NCBI RefSeq assembly: GCF_009725755.1
Contig: NZ_WNIJ01000005.1
Location: 1 to 64,000, forward strand
Length of the DNA stretch: 64,000 nt
Source of the DNA: Bombella sp. ESL0385
GTDB taxonomy: Bacteria > Pseudomonadota > Alphaproteobacteria > Acetobacterales > Acetobacteraceae
Direction of reading: 5' to 3'
The translations under genes and the position numbers were made by a program. Of this stretch, positions 11,993 to 20,956 are shown one piece after another (positions within the stretch are counted from its first letter, which is position 1; each line of letters begins with the position of its first letter). The notes under the pieces are model-generated. The model made no database searches, was not told where the DNA came from, and saw nothing but the letters and a program-made list of their open reading frames with translations.

Positions 11993-13561
11993 TTAGGAGG
12001 CTGCTGGGACGCGGATCAAATGGTCAAAGGCGGAGAGAGCGGCTTTTGCCCCTTCACCCATAGCGATGATGATCTGCTTATAAGGCACCGTGGTCGCATC
12101 ACCAGCGGCGAACACGCCGGGGATGGAGGTACGGCAGCGTTCATCAATGCCAATCTCACCGATGCGGGACATCTCGATGCTGCCACCTTTCAGCCAGTCT
12201 GTGTTCGGCAACAAGCCAATCTGCACAAAGATGCCGTCAACATCGATGCTATGCTCGCTATTATCCTTCACATCCTGCCAGCTTAGGCCCGTCATCTTAC
12301 GGCCATCACCACGAATCTCGGTTGTGCGTGCATTCACCACAATATCGACATTCGGCAAGCTACGGAGCTTATTTTGCAGCACCTCATCGGCTGTTAAGAC
12401 CGGGTCATATTGGAGCAGCGTCACACGGGAGACGATACCGGCGAGGTCAATAGCCGCTTCCACACCGCTATTACCACCGCCAGCCACAGCCACCGGACGT
12501 CCCTTAAAGAATGGGCCATCACAATGCGGGCAGTACGCCACACCGCGTGTACGATATTCTTCCTCGCCCGGTACGTTCAGCTGACGCCAGCGAGCACCCG
12601 TTGCCACAATGATGGTACGCGCCTTAAGATGCGCGCCGCTCTCCAGCACGATCTCATGCAGCCCACCTTCCTTCTCAGCAGGGATGAGCTTTGCTGCACG
12701 CTGCGCCGTAATGACACGGACATCATAGCTACGAACATGCTGCTCCAGATTCTTCGCCAGAGCGGGGCCTTCCGTCTCCGGTACAGAGATAAAGTTCTCA
12801 ATCCCAGCTGTATCCATGACCTGACCACCAAAGCGTTCAGCCAGGATACCGGTCCGCACACCTTTACGCGCGGTATAAATCGCCGCAGCACAGCCTGCTG
12901 GGCCGGAGCCAATCACCAACGTATCAAACGGGGCTTCATCATTCAGCTTCTCAGAGGCTTTTGCAGCACCCTCTGTATCAATCTTAGCCAGAATCTCCGG
13001 CAGTTCCATCCGCCCGGTGGAGAAACGCTCCCCATTGAGGAAGACTTGCGGCACAGAGCGTACATCACGCTCATTCACCTCATCTTGGAACAACGCCCCA
13101 TCAATAGCGGTATGATGGATGTTCGGGTTAATCACGCTCAGCGTATTGAGAGCCTGCACAACATCTGGGCAGTTATGGCAGGAAAGGGAAAAATAGGTCT
13201 CGAAGTGGAACTCACCCTTTAGAGCCTTAATCTGCGCAATCTGCTCAGCCTCAACTTTTGGGGGATGACCACCCACCTGTAGCAGAGCCAGCACCAGAGA
13301 GGTGAACTCATGCCCCATTGGGATACCGGCAAAACAGACCTGAACATCAGAATCCGCAGCACGAATCACAAAGGAAGGACGGCGAGAGTCCGTGCCATTA
13401 TCTTGATAGGAAACTTTATCAGAAAGTTCGGAAATTTCTGTCAGAAACTCCTTCATCTCACGGGACTTGTCGCCCTCATCGAGGGAGGCAACAAGCACAA
13501 TATTATGGCGCAGATGCTGGAGGTACCCTCTCAGCTGGCCTTTAAGATCATCGTTCAGCAT
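11993..13561 (-). CDS. ahpF: Alkyl hydroperoxide reductase subunit F
   Basis: A 522-aa flavoprotein that passes electrons from NADH to AhpC. The N-terminal double-thioredoxin domain carries the CHNC redox centre. The FAD domain has [17 protein letters not shown], the second redox centre is CPHC within [12 protein letters not shown], and the NAD domain has [16 protein letters not shown]. The C-terminal [10 protein letters not shown] is also typical. The ATG has a GGAGAG ribosome-binding site. It lies 141 nt downstream of ahpC, separated by two terminator-like hairpins. Confidence 0.96.
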   Translation of the reverse strand: MLNDDLKGQLRGYLQHLRHNIVLVASLDEGDKSREMKEFLTEISELSDKVSYQDNGTDSRRPSFVIRAADSDVQVCFAGIPMGHEFTSLVLALLQVGGHPPKVEAEQIAQIKALKGEFHFETYFSLSCHNCPDVVQALNTLSVINPNIHHTAIDGALFQDEVNERDVRSVPQVFLNGERFSTGRMELPEILAKIDTEGAAKASEKLNDEAPFDTLVIGSGPAGCAAAIYTARKGVRTGILAERFGGQVMDTAGIENFISVPETEGPALAKNLEQHVRSYDVRVITAQRAAKLIPAEKEGGLHEIVLESGAHLKARTIIVATGARWRQLNVPGEEEYRTRGVAYCPHCDGPFFKGRPVAVAGGGNSGVEAAIDLAGIVSRVTLLQYDPVLTADEVLQNKLRSLPNVDIVVNARTTEIRGDGRKMTGLSWQDVKDNSEHSIDVDGIFVQIGLLPNTDWLKGGSIEMSRIGEIGIDERCRTSIPGVFAAGDATTVPYKQIIIAMGEGAKAALSAFDHLIRVPAAS

Positions 13562-13625
13562 GATTCTCTCCAGAAGCTCTGGTGCTCAAAAACACTCTGT
13601 TAAGGCCATAAGCCCTATGAAAAAG

Positions 13626-13661
13626 GAGGCGCGCCACAGCACAGCACGCCTCCCCAAAAAG
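13626..13661 (-). terminator. Second terminator between ahpC and ahpF
   Basis: On the minus strand a 7-bp stem GGAGGCG/CGCCTCC (13648-13654 and 13626-13632) is followed by TTTTT (13621-13625). It comes right after a first terminator at 13662-13681, and the two abut. Confidence 0.7.
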
Positions 13662-13681
13662 GTGGGGAGAGGCCCCCACCA
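13662..13681 (-). terminator. First intrinsic terminator after ahpC
   Basis: On the minus strand a 7-bp GC stem (GGTGGGG/CCCCACC with a 6-nt loop) is followed directly by TTTTT at 13657-13661. It lies 22 nt after the ahpC stop and upstream of ahpF, so it should lower or stop readthrough into ahpF. Confidence 0.8.
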
Positions 13682-13702
13682 ATATCCCTTAATAGGATGT
13701 GA

Positions 13703-14275
13703 TCAGATCTTGCCGACTAGGTCCAAAGAAGGGTTCAGAGTAGCTGTATCGCCGCCCTCTTTCCACTTAGCAGGGCAGACCTCACCAGGGTGAGCTGCAA
13801 CATACTGAGCGGCACGGATCTTATCGAGCAGCTCCGCAGCACTACGGCCTACGCCCTCGGAAGTGATCTCCATGTACTGGATCTTCCCTTCTGGGTCGAT
13901 CAGGAAGGTCGCACGGTCAGCTGTGTGGCTACCATCAGCACGCAGAGCATCGAAGTTACGTGCAATATCACCAGAAGGATCGCCGATCATGGTGTACTGC
14001 ACCTTCCCAATAGCTGGGGATGTGTCGTGCCATGCTTTATGTGTGAAGTGCTTATCGGTGGAGACACCGAAGATCTCTACACCCAGCTTCTGGAATGTAG
14101 CATAATTCTCAGCGAGGTCTTCCAGCTCTGTCGGACAAACAAAGGTGAAGTCAGCCGGATAGAAGAAGACGACAGACCATTTGCCGCGTAGGTCCGCATC
14201 GGAGACCTGAAGGAACTTACCATCACGGAAAGCCTGAGCGGTAAAAGGCTTAATTTCGGAACCAATAGCAGGCAT
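13703..14275 (-). CDS. ahpC: Alkyl hydroperoxide reductase subunit C (typical 2-Cys peroxiredoxin)
   Basis: Reduces hydrogen peroxide and organic peroxides, and is recycled by AhpF. The peroxidatic Cys is in [13 protein letters not shown] and the resolving Cys is in GEVCPAKW near the C-terminus. At 190 aa the length matches the enterobacterial type. The frame extends upstream to 14335, but the ATG at 14275 has a strong AGGAGG 5 nt before it and is the family start ([11 protein letters not shown]). It is divergent from oxyR, its likely activator. Confidence 0.96.
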   Translation of the reverse strand: MPAIGSEIKPFTAQAFRDGKFLQVSDADLRGKWSVVFFYPADFTFVCPTELEDLAENYATFQKLGVEIFGVSTDKHFTHKAWHDTSPAIGKVQYTMIGDPSGDIARNFDALRADGSHTADRATFLIDPEGKIQYMEITSEGVGRSAAELLDKIRAAQYVAAHPGEVCPAKWKEGGDTATLNPSLDLVGKI

Positions 14276-14428
14276 GGAGACCTCCTCATTTACTAACAAA
14301 GTGTAAACTTCCACCGAACTTGTGGAGCCCCTCATGGGAGCAACCGAAGCGCGAGAAAGTCAAGCAAGTTTATTGGTACCCCACCCTAAGGGTAACGTCT
14401 AATTGAGAGTTATTATGAGTATAATTAA

Positions 14429-14443
14429 GAATCATTATCAATC
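14429..14443. promoter_or_regulatory. Fur-box-like half site in the ahpC-oxyR intergenic region
   Basis: Reading the minus strand, GATAATGAT within this segment matches the first nine bases of the classical Fur box. The second half does not match. The segment lies 62 nt upstream of oxyR in a 230-nt divergent region that must also hold the OxyR site and both promoters. Confidence 0.25.
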
Positions 14444-14505
14444 TTTCATTCCTTTCCATCTTTCCCTCTTGGCTCTGCCTCCAACTCCGCTTATGGATAG
14501 ACTCT

Positions 14506-15456
14506 ATGTCCTACGTTCCTCTCTCCGGTTTGTCCCTACGGGACATCGAATATGTTGTCGCAGTTGATGATCTGCGTAATTTTTCCCGCGCGGCTGAGCG
14601 TTGTGGCGTCAGTCAGGCGGGGCTTTCTGAGCAAGTACGCAAGCTAGAGCAGCTTCTTAACGTTACTTTGTTCGAACGCTCCCGCCGGCATGTTGCCCCC
14701 ACGCCAGAAGGTGAACGACTCATCGCCTTAGGGCGCGACGTCCTCGCTTCTGCTCGCAATCTGCTAGAAGTCGCTCGCGCTCATACGGGGCCGCTGGATG
14801 GCTTGCTGCATATCGGCGTTATCCCAACCTTAGGGCCTTATTATATTCCCGGCCTTCTCCCACGGTTGCGGCAAAAATACCCTCAGCTCGGTTTGCGGTT
14901 AAGCGAAAATACAACGCCAAACCTTGTTCAGCTTCTCCGCCAAGGTAGCCTTGATGTTGCCTTTATGGCACCAACCACCGCGACCGAATCGCTAGAGCAT
15001 GCGCCGCTCTTTCAAGAGCCATTCTTAGCTGTGTTCCCAAAAGACCACGAGCTTGCCCATAAGAAGAATCTCTCCATCAATGACCTAGCACGCCCTGATT
15101 TGCTCTTGTTGGAGGATGGCCATTGCTTGCGTGACCAAGCTCTCTCCCTCTGCCCCAGCAATTTCCGCGCCCAAGACCAGCGTCTTGCAACTAGCTTGGA
15201 AATGTTATGGCACATGATTGGCGCAGGAGAAGGTTTCTCCCTCATACCGCGCCTTGCTCTTAATAATCGGCATGAGTTTGAGGGGCTTGTTACGATTCGT
15301 GAACTTAACGAGGCTGAAGCCCGGCGGACAATTAGCCTTGTCTGGCGTCCATCCGACCCACGAGCAACCTCCTTCCGTGAGTTAGCCAACTTCCTCCGCG
15401 TTGCCACGCCAGAAGGATGCCTCCCCCTGCCCAAAACAAAAATCCCTACCACCTAA
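14506..15456 (+). CDS. oxyR: Hydrogen-peroxide-sensing LysR regulator OxyR
   Basis: A 316-aa LysR-type regulator. The N-terminal winged helix (SLRDIEYVVAVDDLRNFSRAAERCGVSQ, in part) is followed by a substrate-binding-type domain. The redox segment LLLEDGHCLRDQALSLC keeps both sensing cysteines at the same nine-residue spacing as the enterobacterial protein, which separates OxyR from other LysR proteins. On oxidation it activates peroxide-defence genes, and the divergent ahpC is the obvious target. A strong terminator follows. Confidence 0.94.
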   Translation: MSYVPLSGLSLRDIEYVVAVDDLRNFSRAAERCGVSQAGLSEQVRKLEQLLNVTLFERSRRHVAPTPEGERLIALGRDVLASARNLLEVARAHTGPLDGLLHIGVIPTLGPYYIPGLLPRLRQKYPQLGLRLSENTTPNLVQLLRQGSLDVAFMAPTTATESLEHAPLFQEPFLAVFPKDHELAHKKNLSINDLARPDLLLLEDGHCLRDQALSLCPSNFRAQDQRLATSLEMLWHMIGAGEGFSLIPRLALNNRHEFEGLVTIRELNEAEARRTISLVWRPSDPRATSFRELANFLRVATPEGCLPLPKTKIPTT

Positions 15457-15480
15457 AAGCAGAACAGGACATATCATCAT

Positions 15481-15520
15481 AAAAAGGGGGGAAAGAGCCA
15501 TGGCTTCTTCCCCCCTTTTT
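15481..15520. terminator. Terminator after oxyR
   Basis: Long near-perfect inverted repeat (AAAAAGGGGGGAA ... TTCCCCCCTTTTT) enclosing a GCCATGGC palindrome. The T run sits at the 3' end on the plus strand and A on the other side, so it may act in both directions. Confidence 0.88.
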
Positions 15521-15545
15521 CTTATCCATACCCTGCATATAGCAC

Positions 15546-15585
15546 GAAGAAGGCCGGGTGGATTATGATTCACCCGGCCTTCTTC
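15546..15585 (-). terminator. Terminator hairpin after putA
   Basis: Perfect 15-bp inverted repeat (15546-15560 and 15571-15585) with a 10-nt loop, 22 nt beyond the minus-strand putA stop. There is no long T run, only TTCTTC. Confidence 0.7.
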
Positions 15586-15607
15586 ATCTATAAAGCGGAA
15601 GCCCCTC

Positions 15608-18600
15608 TTAGCTCAGAGCCATCAGCTCCGCATTACCACCAGCAGCCGCCGTATTAACGCTCACTAGCTTCTCTTGCACCAAAGCTTCCGGCTGAAGGGT
15701 GGAGCCATCTGCCCAATAGACCAACGGTACAGGGGCATCAGGATTTTTAAGCTGGTCCGCCACAATCTGCCACAGCCCCTCATGCGCACTCTCAGCGAGA
15801 ATGACAGAGCATGCCTCAACATCTTCTAACGAATCAGCAGGATGAATTGCCTCCCGTAGGACATCTGGCATGGTCTCCAACGTCTTAATCACCGCAGGAG
15901 CAGCAAGAGCGATGACCTCATTGCCACAGCTAATGGCATAGCTGATCATGCGCTTTAGGCCCTGCTCCGTCTCTGCCACAGCGAGGACGCGGCCCCGTGG
16001 CTCCAACGTGTAAGTATTGCTCTCCCCAACCGGGGATGGCAGCGCAAGCTTGCAGGAAAGCAAGCCATGATCCATCCAAGGTGTGACCTCATGAGCTAAA
16101 TCACGATCATTCGTGCCCAGCCATAGCAACCATGAGCGTGCCATAGCCGGCATTGCCCCCGGTTGTGCGAGTGGCGTCCGTGGAGCATCTGCCAACTGGC
16201 GGCGCAAGGCCAACGGCCCCCCAGCCTTTGGCCCTGTGCCAGAGAGGCCATGCCCACCAAAGGGTTGCACACCCACAATCGCCCCAACAATATTGCGATT
16301 AACGTAGATATTCCCTGCTTCAACCCGCTCCACAAGGAAGTCAATGCGAGAGGCAACACGGCTATGCACACCAAAGGTGAGGCCATACCCCCCTGCATTG
16401 CTGCGTGTGATAAGGGCTTCTAGCTCATCACGTTTATAGCGTAGGACATGCAGCACAGGGCCGAAAATCTCCCCGCCAACATCAGCGATGGAACTCACCT
16501 CAATCAAGGTTGGTGGCACAAACGTCCCCCCTTGTGTTTCCTCCTCCACGGTTGGAGCTTGGAAGACAGGGTGATTCCGGCGGCGTAGAGCCTCGATGTG
16601 ATCGTTAATCCCTTTGCGAGCGACCTCACTAATGACAGGCCCAACATCAGTTGGCAACTTGGCGGGAATCCCAATCCGTAACTCCTCCATCGCGCCTTTC
16701 AGCAAGGAGATGATACGATCCGCAGCATCTTCCTGCACGCATAGCACGCGCAGAGCCGAACAGCGTTGCCCCGCACTATCAAAAGCGGAGGAGACGATAT
16801 CCTTCACCACCTGCTCTGGCAAAGCGGAGGAATCGACAATCATCGCATTCAACCCGCCAGTTTCCGCCACAAGTGGAACAGGCTGACCATTGCGGCCTAA
16901 ACGGCCATTCAACTGACGTGCAATAATCTGCGCAACAATGGTAGAGCCCGTAAACATCACACCACCGATGCGCTGGTCTGCCACCATGGCCTCCCCGACA
17001 TCCCCTTCACCGGGAAGGAACTGCACAACCTCCTCTGGTACACCTGCCTCATGCAGAAGCTTTACAGCTTCCATAGCAATCAATGGGGTTTCCTCAGCCG
17101 GTTTGGCGATGACGGTATTCCCCGCAGCCAAAGCAGCGGACACCTGACCAAGGAAGATCGCTAACGGGAAGTTCCACGGGCTAATGCACACCACAGTGCC
17201 TAGGGGGCGGTGCGTCTCATTATTAAACTCCCGCCGGACTGCCCCGCCATAATAACGCAAGAAGTCGATCGCCTCACGGACCTCAGCCACAGCATTGGGG
17301 TAGGACTTCCCTGCCTCACGCACGGCCAACCCCATATAGGCAATGTAGCGTTCCTCCAGCAAATCAGCAGCGCGCTCCAAAATCGCACCACGTTCCTCAG
17401 CTGGACGTGCGGCCCAGCCTGCAAAAGCTGCTTCTGCAACATCTACAGCGTGGCGAATATCCTCAGGCACCGCAAAGGTCACTTGGCCGACCTGATCCTT
17501 ACGCTCCGCAGGGTTTGTAACGGGATGAACCGGACGCGTCGCCTCATCCAAACCGGGCACTAGCGGATAAGCCTCATACTGCTCTGGCAGGCTGTAAAGC
17601 ACCTCGCCAAGATGGCTCAAAACAGGCTCATGGTTCAGGTCCATACCCTTAGAGTTTTGCCGCTCTGGCGCGAACATATCGAGCGGTTTTTTAATCTCAG
17701 GGTGAGGGGCTCCCACAGGGCTGTAAGAGCGCGTAACCTTAACAGGGTCCTCCACCAATTTTTCTAGCGGAATGTTGGGGTCACCAAGCAGATTGATGAA
17801 GGAGGAGTTCGCTCCGTTCTCCAATAGGCGGCGGACGAGATAGGCCAACAGCGTGTCATATGTCCCCACCGGGGCGTAAATCCGACAAGGCCGGTTGAGG
17901 TTCTTTGCCCCCACAACGCGCTCAAAAAGGGCCTCACCCATGCCATGCAGACATTGGAACTCAAATTGCCCCGGTTGGAAGTCCTGACCAGCCATTGCGT
18001 AAATCGTGGCCACTGTCCGCGCATTATGTGTCGCAAATTGTGGGAAAATCGCATCCATTGCCCCTAAGAGCTTACGCGCACATGCAATATAGCTAACATC
18101 CGTATGGCATTTACGCGTAAAGACGGGGAAGTCCGAAACACCATCAATTTGAGCCTTCTTCAGCTCGCTATCCCAATACGCCCCTTTTACGAGGCGAATC
18201 ATCACACGGTGATGCGTCTCACGGCCAAGGGCGATGATGTAATCCAACACAGCTGAAGCGCGCCGCCCATAAGCCTGCACAACAAAGCCGATGCCATCCC
18301 AATCCGCCAACTCTGGGTCGCGGCACAAAGCTTCCAGAATATCGAGCGAAATATCCAGCCGTTCGCTTTCTTCAGCATCAATATTCAAGCCGATATTGTA
18401 ATGCTTCGCCCGCACAGCGAGGGCTTTTACAGTTGGCAGCAGCTCCTCCAACACGCGCTCACGCTTTGCCCGCTCATAACGCGGATGCAGGGCAGAAAGC
18501 TTAATGGATAGGCCGGGACGCTCATAGACATTCTCACCCTTAGCCCGGCTACCGATAGCCTCCAACGCTGCATGGTAAGACGCCTGATACCGCTCGGCAT

Positions 18601-19243
18601 CGGCATGGTCCAACGCAGCCTCACCCAACATATCGTAGGAATAGGTAAAGCCTTGCGCCTCACGCTTGCGGGAATCCTTCAATGCGCCTTCAATAGTCTG
18701 GCCGAGGACGAATTGCTGGCCCATCATCTGCATTGCAAATTGCACGGCCCGGCGGACAATCGGCTCCCCACGATCACGCAGCAGACGGTGAATCACGCCC
18801 ATACGCCGCTTAGGCGCAACGAGACGGCCGGTAATGTCCAACCCCCATGAGGCTGCATTGATGATCAAGCCACGATCACGCCCCATATGAGAGAGCCAGT
18901 CCCCCACACCAACTTGGTCCCGAATCAACGCATCACGCGTGGCATAGTCTGGTGTACGCAGCAAAGCCTCGGCCATGCTCATCAGAGCCACACCCTCCGA
19001 TGAGGCAAGGCTGAACTCTTGCACCAAGGTCTCAACAAGGCCTGGCTGGCGATGATCGCGCAGCGCACGCGCTAGAGAAAGCCCAACTTTGCTGGCGATT
19101 GCTTCCTCATCAACGCTCATCTCAGCGGCTGGAATCAAAGCCTCAACGCAGGCTTGCTCTGGGTACCGGATTTTCTCGGCAATGGCCTTCCGCAGAGCGG
19201 AACGTTCCGGTAATGAACCAAAATGACGTACAAAATAAGCCAT
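15608..19243 (-). CDS. putA: Bifunctional proline dehydrogenase / glutamate-semialdehyde dehydrogenase
   Basis: A 1211-aa enzyme that oxidises proline to glutamate in two steps. From about residue 190 to 490 is the FAD-dependent proline dehydrogenase barrel (GLNIDAEESERLDISLDI, RLVKGAYWDSELKKAQ). From about 580 to 1010 is the aldehyde dehydrogenase with the general base in ETGGLN and the nucleophile in SAGQRCSAL. A C-terminal domain of about 190 aa follows. There is no N-terminal ribbon-helix-helix region, so this PutA should not be a DNA-binding autoregulator. It is a single-gene unit. Confidence 0.95.
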   Translation of the reverse strand: MAYFVRHFGSLPERSALRKAIAEKIRYPEQACVEALIPAAEMSVDEEAIASKVGLSLARALRDHRQPGLVETLVQEFSLASSEGVALMSMAEALLRTPDYATRDALIRDQVGVGDWLSHMGRDRGLIINAASWGLDITGRLVAPKRRMGVIHRLLRDRGEPIVRRAVQFAMQMMGQQFVLGQTIEGALKDSRKREAQGFTYSYDMLGEAALDHADAERYQASYHAALEAIGSRAKGENVYERPGLSIKLSALHPRYERAKRERVLEELLPTVKALAVRAKHYNIGLNIDAEESERLDISLDILEALCRDPELADWDGIGFVVQAYGRRASAVLDYIIALGRETHHRVMIRLVKGAYWDSELKKAQIDGVSDFPVFTRKCHTDVSYIACARKLLGAMDAIFPQFATHNARTVATIYAMAGQDFQPGQFEFQCLHGMGEALFERVVGAKNLNRPCRIYAPVGTYDTLLAYLVRRLLENGANSSFINLLGDPNIPLEKLVEDPVKVTRSYSPVGAPHPEIKKPLDMFAPERQNSKGMDLNHEPVLSHLGEVLYSLPEQYEAYPLVPGLDEATRPVHPVTNPAERKDQVGQVTFAVPEDIRHAVDVAEAAFAGWAARPAEERGAILERAADLLEERYIAYMGLAVREAGKSYPNAVAEVREAIDFLRYYGGAVRREFNNETHRPLGTVVCISPWNFPLAIFLGQVSAALAAGNTVIAKPAEETPLIAMEAVKLLHEAGVPEEVVQFLPGEGDVGEAMVADQRIGGVMFTGSTIVAQIIARQLNGRLGRNGQPVPLVAETGGLNAMIVDSSALPEQVVKDIVSSAFDSAGQRCSALRVLCVQEDAADRIISLLKGAMEELRIGIPAKLPTDVGPVISEVARKGINDHIEALRRRNHPVFQAPTVEEETQGGTFVPPTLIEVSSIADVGGEIFGPVLHVLRYKRDELEALITRSNAGGYGLTFGVHSRVASRIDFLVERVEAGNIYVNRNIVGAIVGVQPFGGHGLSGTGPKAGGPLALRRQLADAPRTPLAQPGAMPAMARSWLLWLGTNDRDLAHEVTPWMDHGLLSCKLALPSPVGESNTYTLEPRGRVLAVAETEQGLKRMISYAISCGNEVIALAAPAVIKTLETMPDVLREAIHPADSLEDVEACSVILAESAHEGLWQIVADQLKNPDAPVPLVYWADGSTLQPEALVQEKLVSVNTAAAGGNAELMALS

Positions 19244-19441
19244 ACCAAACCCTCAAGCTGATAGCGTGATAATCACTTCCCGTTGTTGGTGGAGAAAGAA
19301 CTTCTCTACCTCCAGCCAGACCATGAAACATAGGGGGTTGTCCATATCCAAAAGGAAGATTTGTGCAAAATATATTTTAAAATCGAAACATTCCTAAAGC
19401 GTGGCCCCCTCTAAGAGGCCAAATAACACCTTCAGAGCCCA

Positions 19442-19466
19442 CTTTTGCGCCCCTCTTTCGCAAAAG
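19442..19466. repeat. Inverted repeat in the putA-mnmA gap
   Basis: Perfect 8-bp dyad CTTTTGCG/CGCAAAAG with a 9-nt spacer. It lies about 50 nt downstream of mnmA and about 180 nt upstream of putA, both on the minus strand. It could end mnmA transcription or serve as an operator for putA. The rest of the 275-nt gap shows nothing else definite. Confidence 0.4.
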
Positions 19467-19518
19467 CGACTCTTTTCCTCCCATAAAATCAATAAGATGT
19501 GATTCATATAGAGAGCGT

Positions 19519-20595
19519 TTAGGCGAGAATAAACCCACCACCCAGAACACGCTCCCCCTCATACATCACACATGCTTGCCCCGGTGCGGGCAAAGCGGGC
19601 TCTTCGAGCTGAACCTCTGCCCGATTCCCCTCTAAGGGGCGTATAAGGGCTTGACGCAACCCCTCACGCGCGCGTAGCTGCACTCCGCAGCGCACGCCGT
19701 CTGCTGGGGCATCAATCAGCCAATTCATATCCCTTAGCTGGACGATGCGGCGGCTCTCATCATGAATGACCTTCTGACGCGGGCCAACAATAATGCGGCG
19801 GGAAGGCACATCAATCGCCGTGACCATCTGACGTTCCCCCGTACCGGTATGAATATCCCCCAACCGGCGGCTCTGCCCCACAGTGTAACGCGCAATCCCC
19901 TCATGCTGGCCCAGCACATTGCCGTGCTCATCTACAATATCGCCCGGCCCACCAATCTCTGGTCGCATCTTCTCCACCAATGTGGCGTAAGAGCCATTCG
20001 TCACAAAGCAAATATCCTGACTATCGCGCTTTGTCGCCACATCCAGCCCTAGCTCCTCCGCTAAGGCACGGACATGAGCTTTATCGGGCATCTCACCAAG
20101 GGGGAAGCGGAGGAACTCCAACTGTTCCCGCGTTGTGGCAAAGAGAAACCAACTTTGGTCTCTATCCCGATCCACAGGGCGGTGCATCTCCACCCCAGTA
20201 GGGCCCTCAACCCGGCGGACATAATGGCCAGTCGCCATAGCCTCGCAGCCTAAATCCCGCGCCATTGTCAGGAGGTCCGTAAACTTAACGCCCTGATTAC
20301 AAGCCACACAAGGGACAGGGGTTTCTCCCCGGGCGTAAGAATCGGCAAAACTCTCAATAACGCTATCGCGGAAGCGGCTCTCCGCATCAATAACGTAATG
20401 AGGAAAACCGATTTTCTCCGCCACTAAACGCGCATCCATAATGTCCCGCCCTGCACAGCAAGCCCCCGGCTTGGCGGGGCCGCTATGGTCGTAAAGCTGT
20501 AAGGTGGCCCCGATGACCTCGTGGCCTTGCTGCTTGAGCAACGCTGCCACAACAGAACTATCGACCCCACCAGACATAGCTACAAGGATGCGCAT
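19519..20595 (-). CDS. mnmA: tRNA-specific 2-thiouridylase MnmA
   Basis: Adds sulfur to U34 of tRNAs for Lys, Glu and Gln. The N-terminal PP-loop ATPase motif is AMSGGVDSS. Candidate catalytic cysteines lie in TPVPCVACNQGVKF and DSQDICFV. GDIVDEHGNVLGQHEG and the C-terminal beta domain are typical. The frame runs upstream to 20649, but MRILVAMSGG at 20595 is the family start and is preceded by AAGGTAAG (358 aa). It sits beside ferredoxin and cysteine desulfurase genes, the likely sulfur source. Confidence 0.95.
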   Translation of the reverse strand: MRILVAMSGGVDSSVVAALLKQQGHEVIGATLQLYDHSGPAKPGACCAGRDIMDARLVAEKIGFPHYVIDAESRFRDSVIESFADSYARGETPVPCVACNQGVKFTDLLTMARDLGCEAMATGHYVRRVEGPTGVEMHRPVDRDRDQSWFLFATTREQLEFLRFPLGEMPDKAHVRALAEELGLDVATKRDSQDICFVTNGSYATLVEKMRPEIGGPGDIVDEHGNVLGQHEGIARYTVGQSRRLGDIHTGTGERQMVTAIDVPSRRIIVGPRQKVIHDESRRIVQLRDMNWLIDAPADGVRCGVQLRAREGLRQALIRPLEGNRAEVQLEEPALPAPGQACVMYEGERVLGGGFILA

Positions 20596-20605
20596 AACGC
20601 TTACC

Positions 20606-20920
20606 TTACCCCGCTTTGGGAAGATGAACGACAAGGCCATCCAGCTCATCTGTCATGATGATTTGGCAGCCAAGGCGCGATGTTTTCTCCAGCCCAAAGG
20701 CAAGGTCGAGCATATCTTCTTCATCATCGGTTGGGCTGGTGAGTTTATCGGCCCATGCTGGGTCCACGATAACATGGCATGTCGCACATGCTAGGGAGCC
20801 CTCACAGGCTCCTTCAAGGTCGATATTATGCTCATGGGCAATCTCCAAGACGGAGAGACCTGCCTGTGCCTCCACCTCATGGCGGCTACCATCACGCTCA
20901 ACAAAAACCATCCGTGGCAT
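20606..20920 (-). CDS. fdx: [2Fe-2S] ferredoxin (ISC/adrenodoxin type)
   Basis: A 104-aa ferredoxin with cluster ligands in [10 protein letters not shown] and a fourth Cys in RLGCQI, the spacing C-x5-C-x2-C-x~36-C of the Fdx/adrenodoxin family. [15 protein letters not shown] and DEEDMLDLA are hallmark stretches. It probably supplies electrons for Fe-S cluster assembly. It lies between a cysteine desulfurase gene and mnmA on the same strand. Confidence 0.92.
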   Translation of the reverse strand: MPRMVFVERDGSRHEVEAQAGLSVLEIAHEHNIDLEGACEGSLACATCHVIVDPAWADKLTSPTDDEEDMLDLAFGLEKTSRLGCQIIMTDELDGLVVHLPKAG

Positions 20921-20956
20921 AAACCCTCACTCCCTCTGAAATCCACGCAGGCGTGG

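Noticed and set aside
12410-13222. Plus-strand frame of 270 codons opposite ahpF
   Set aside because: Shadow of ahpF; no start signals and no recognisable domains.
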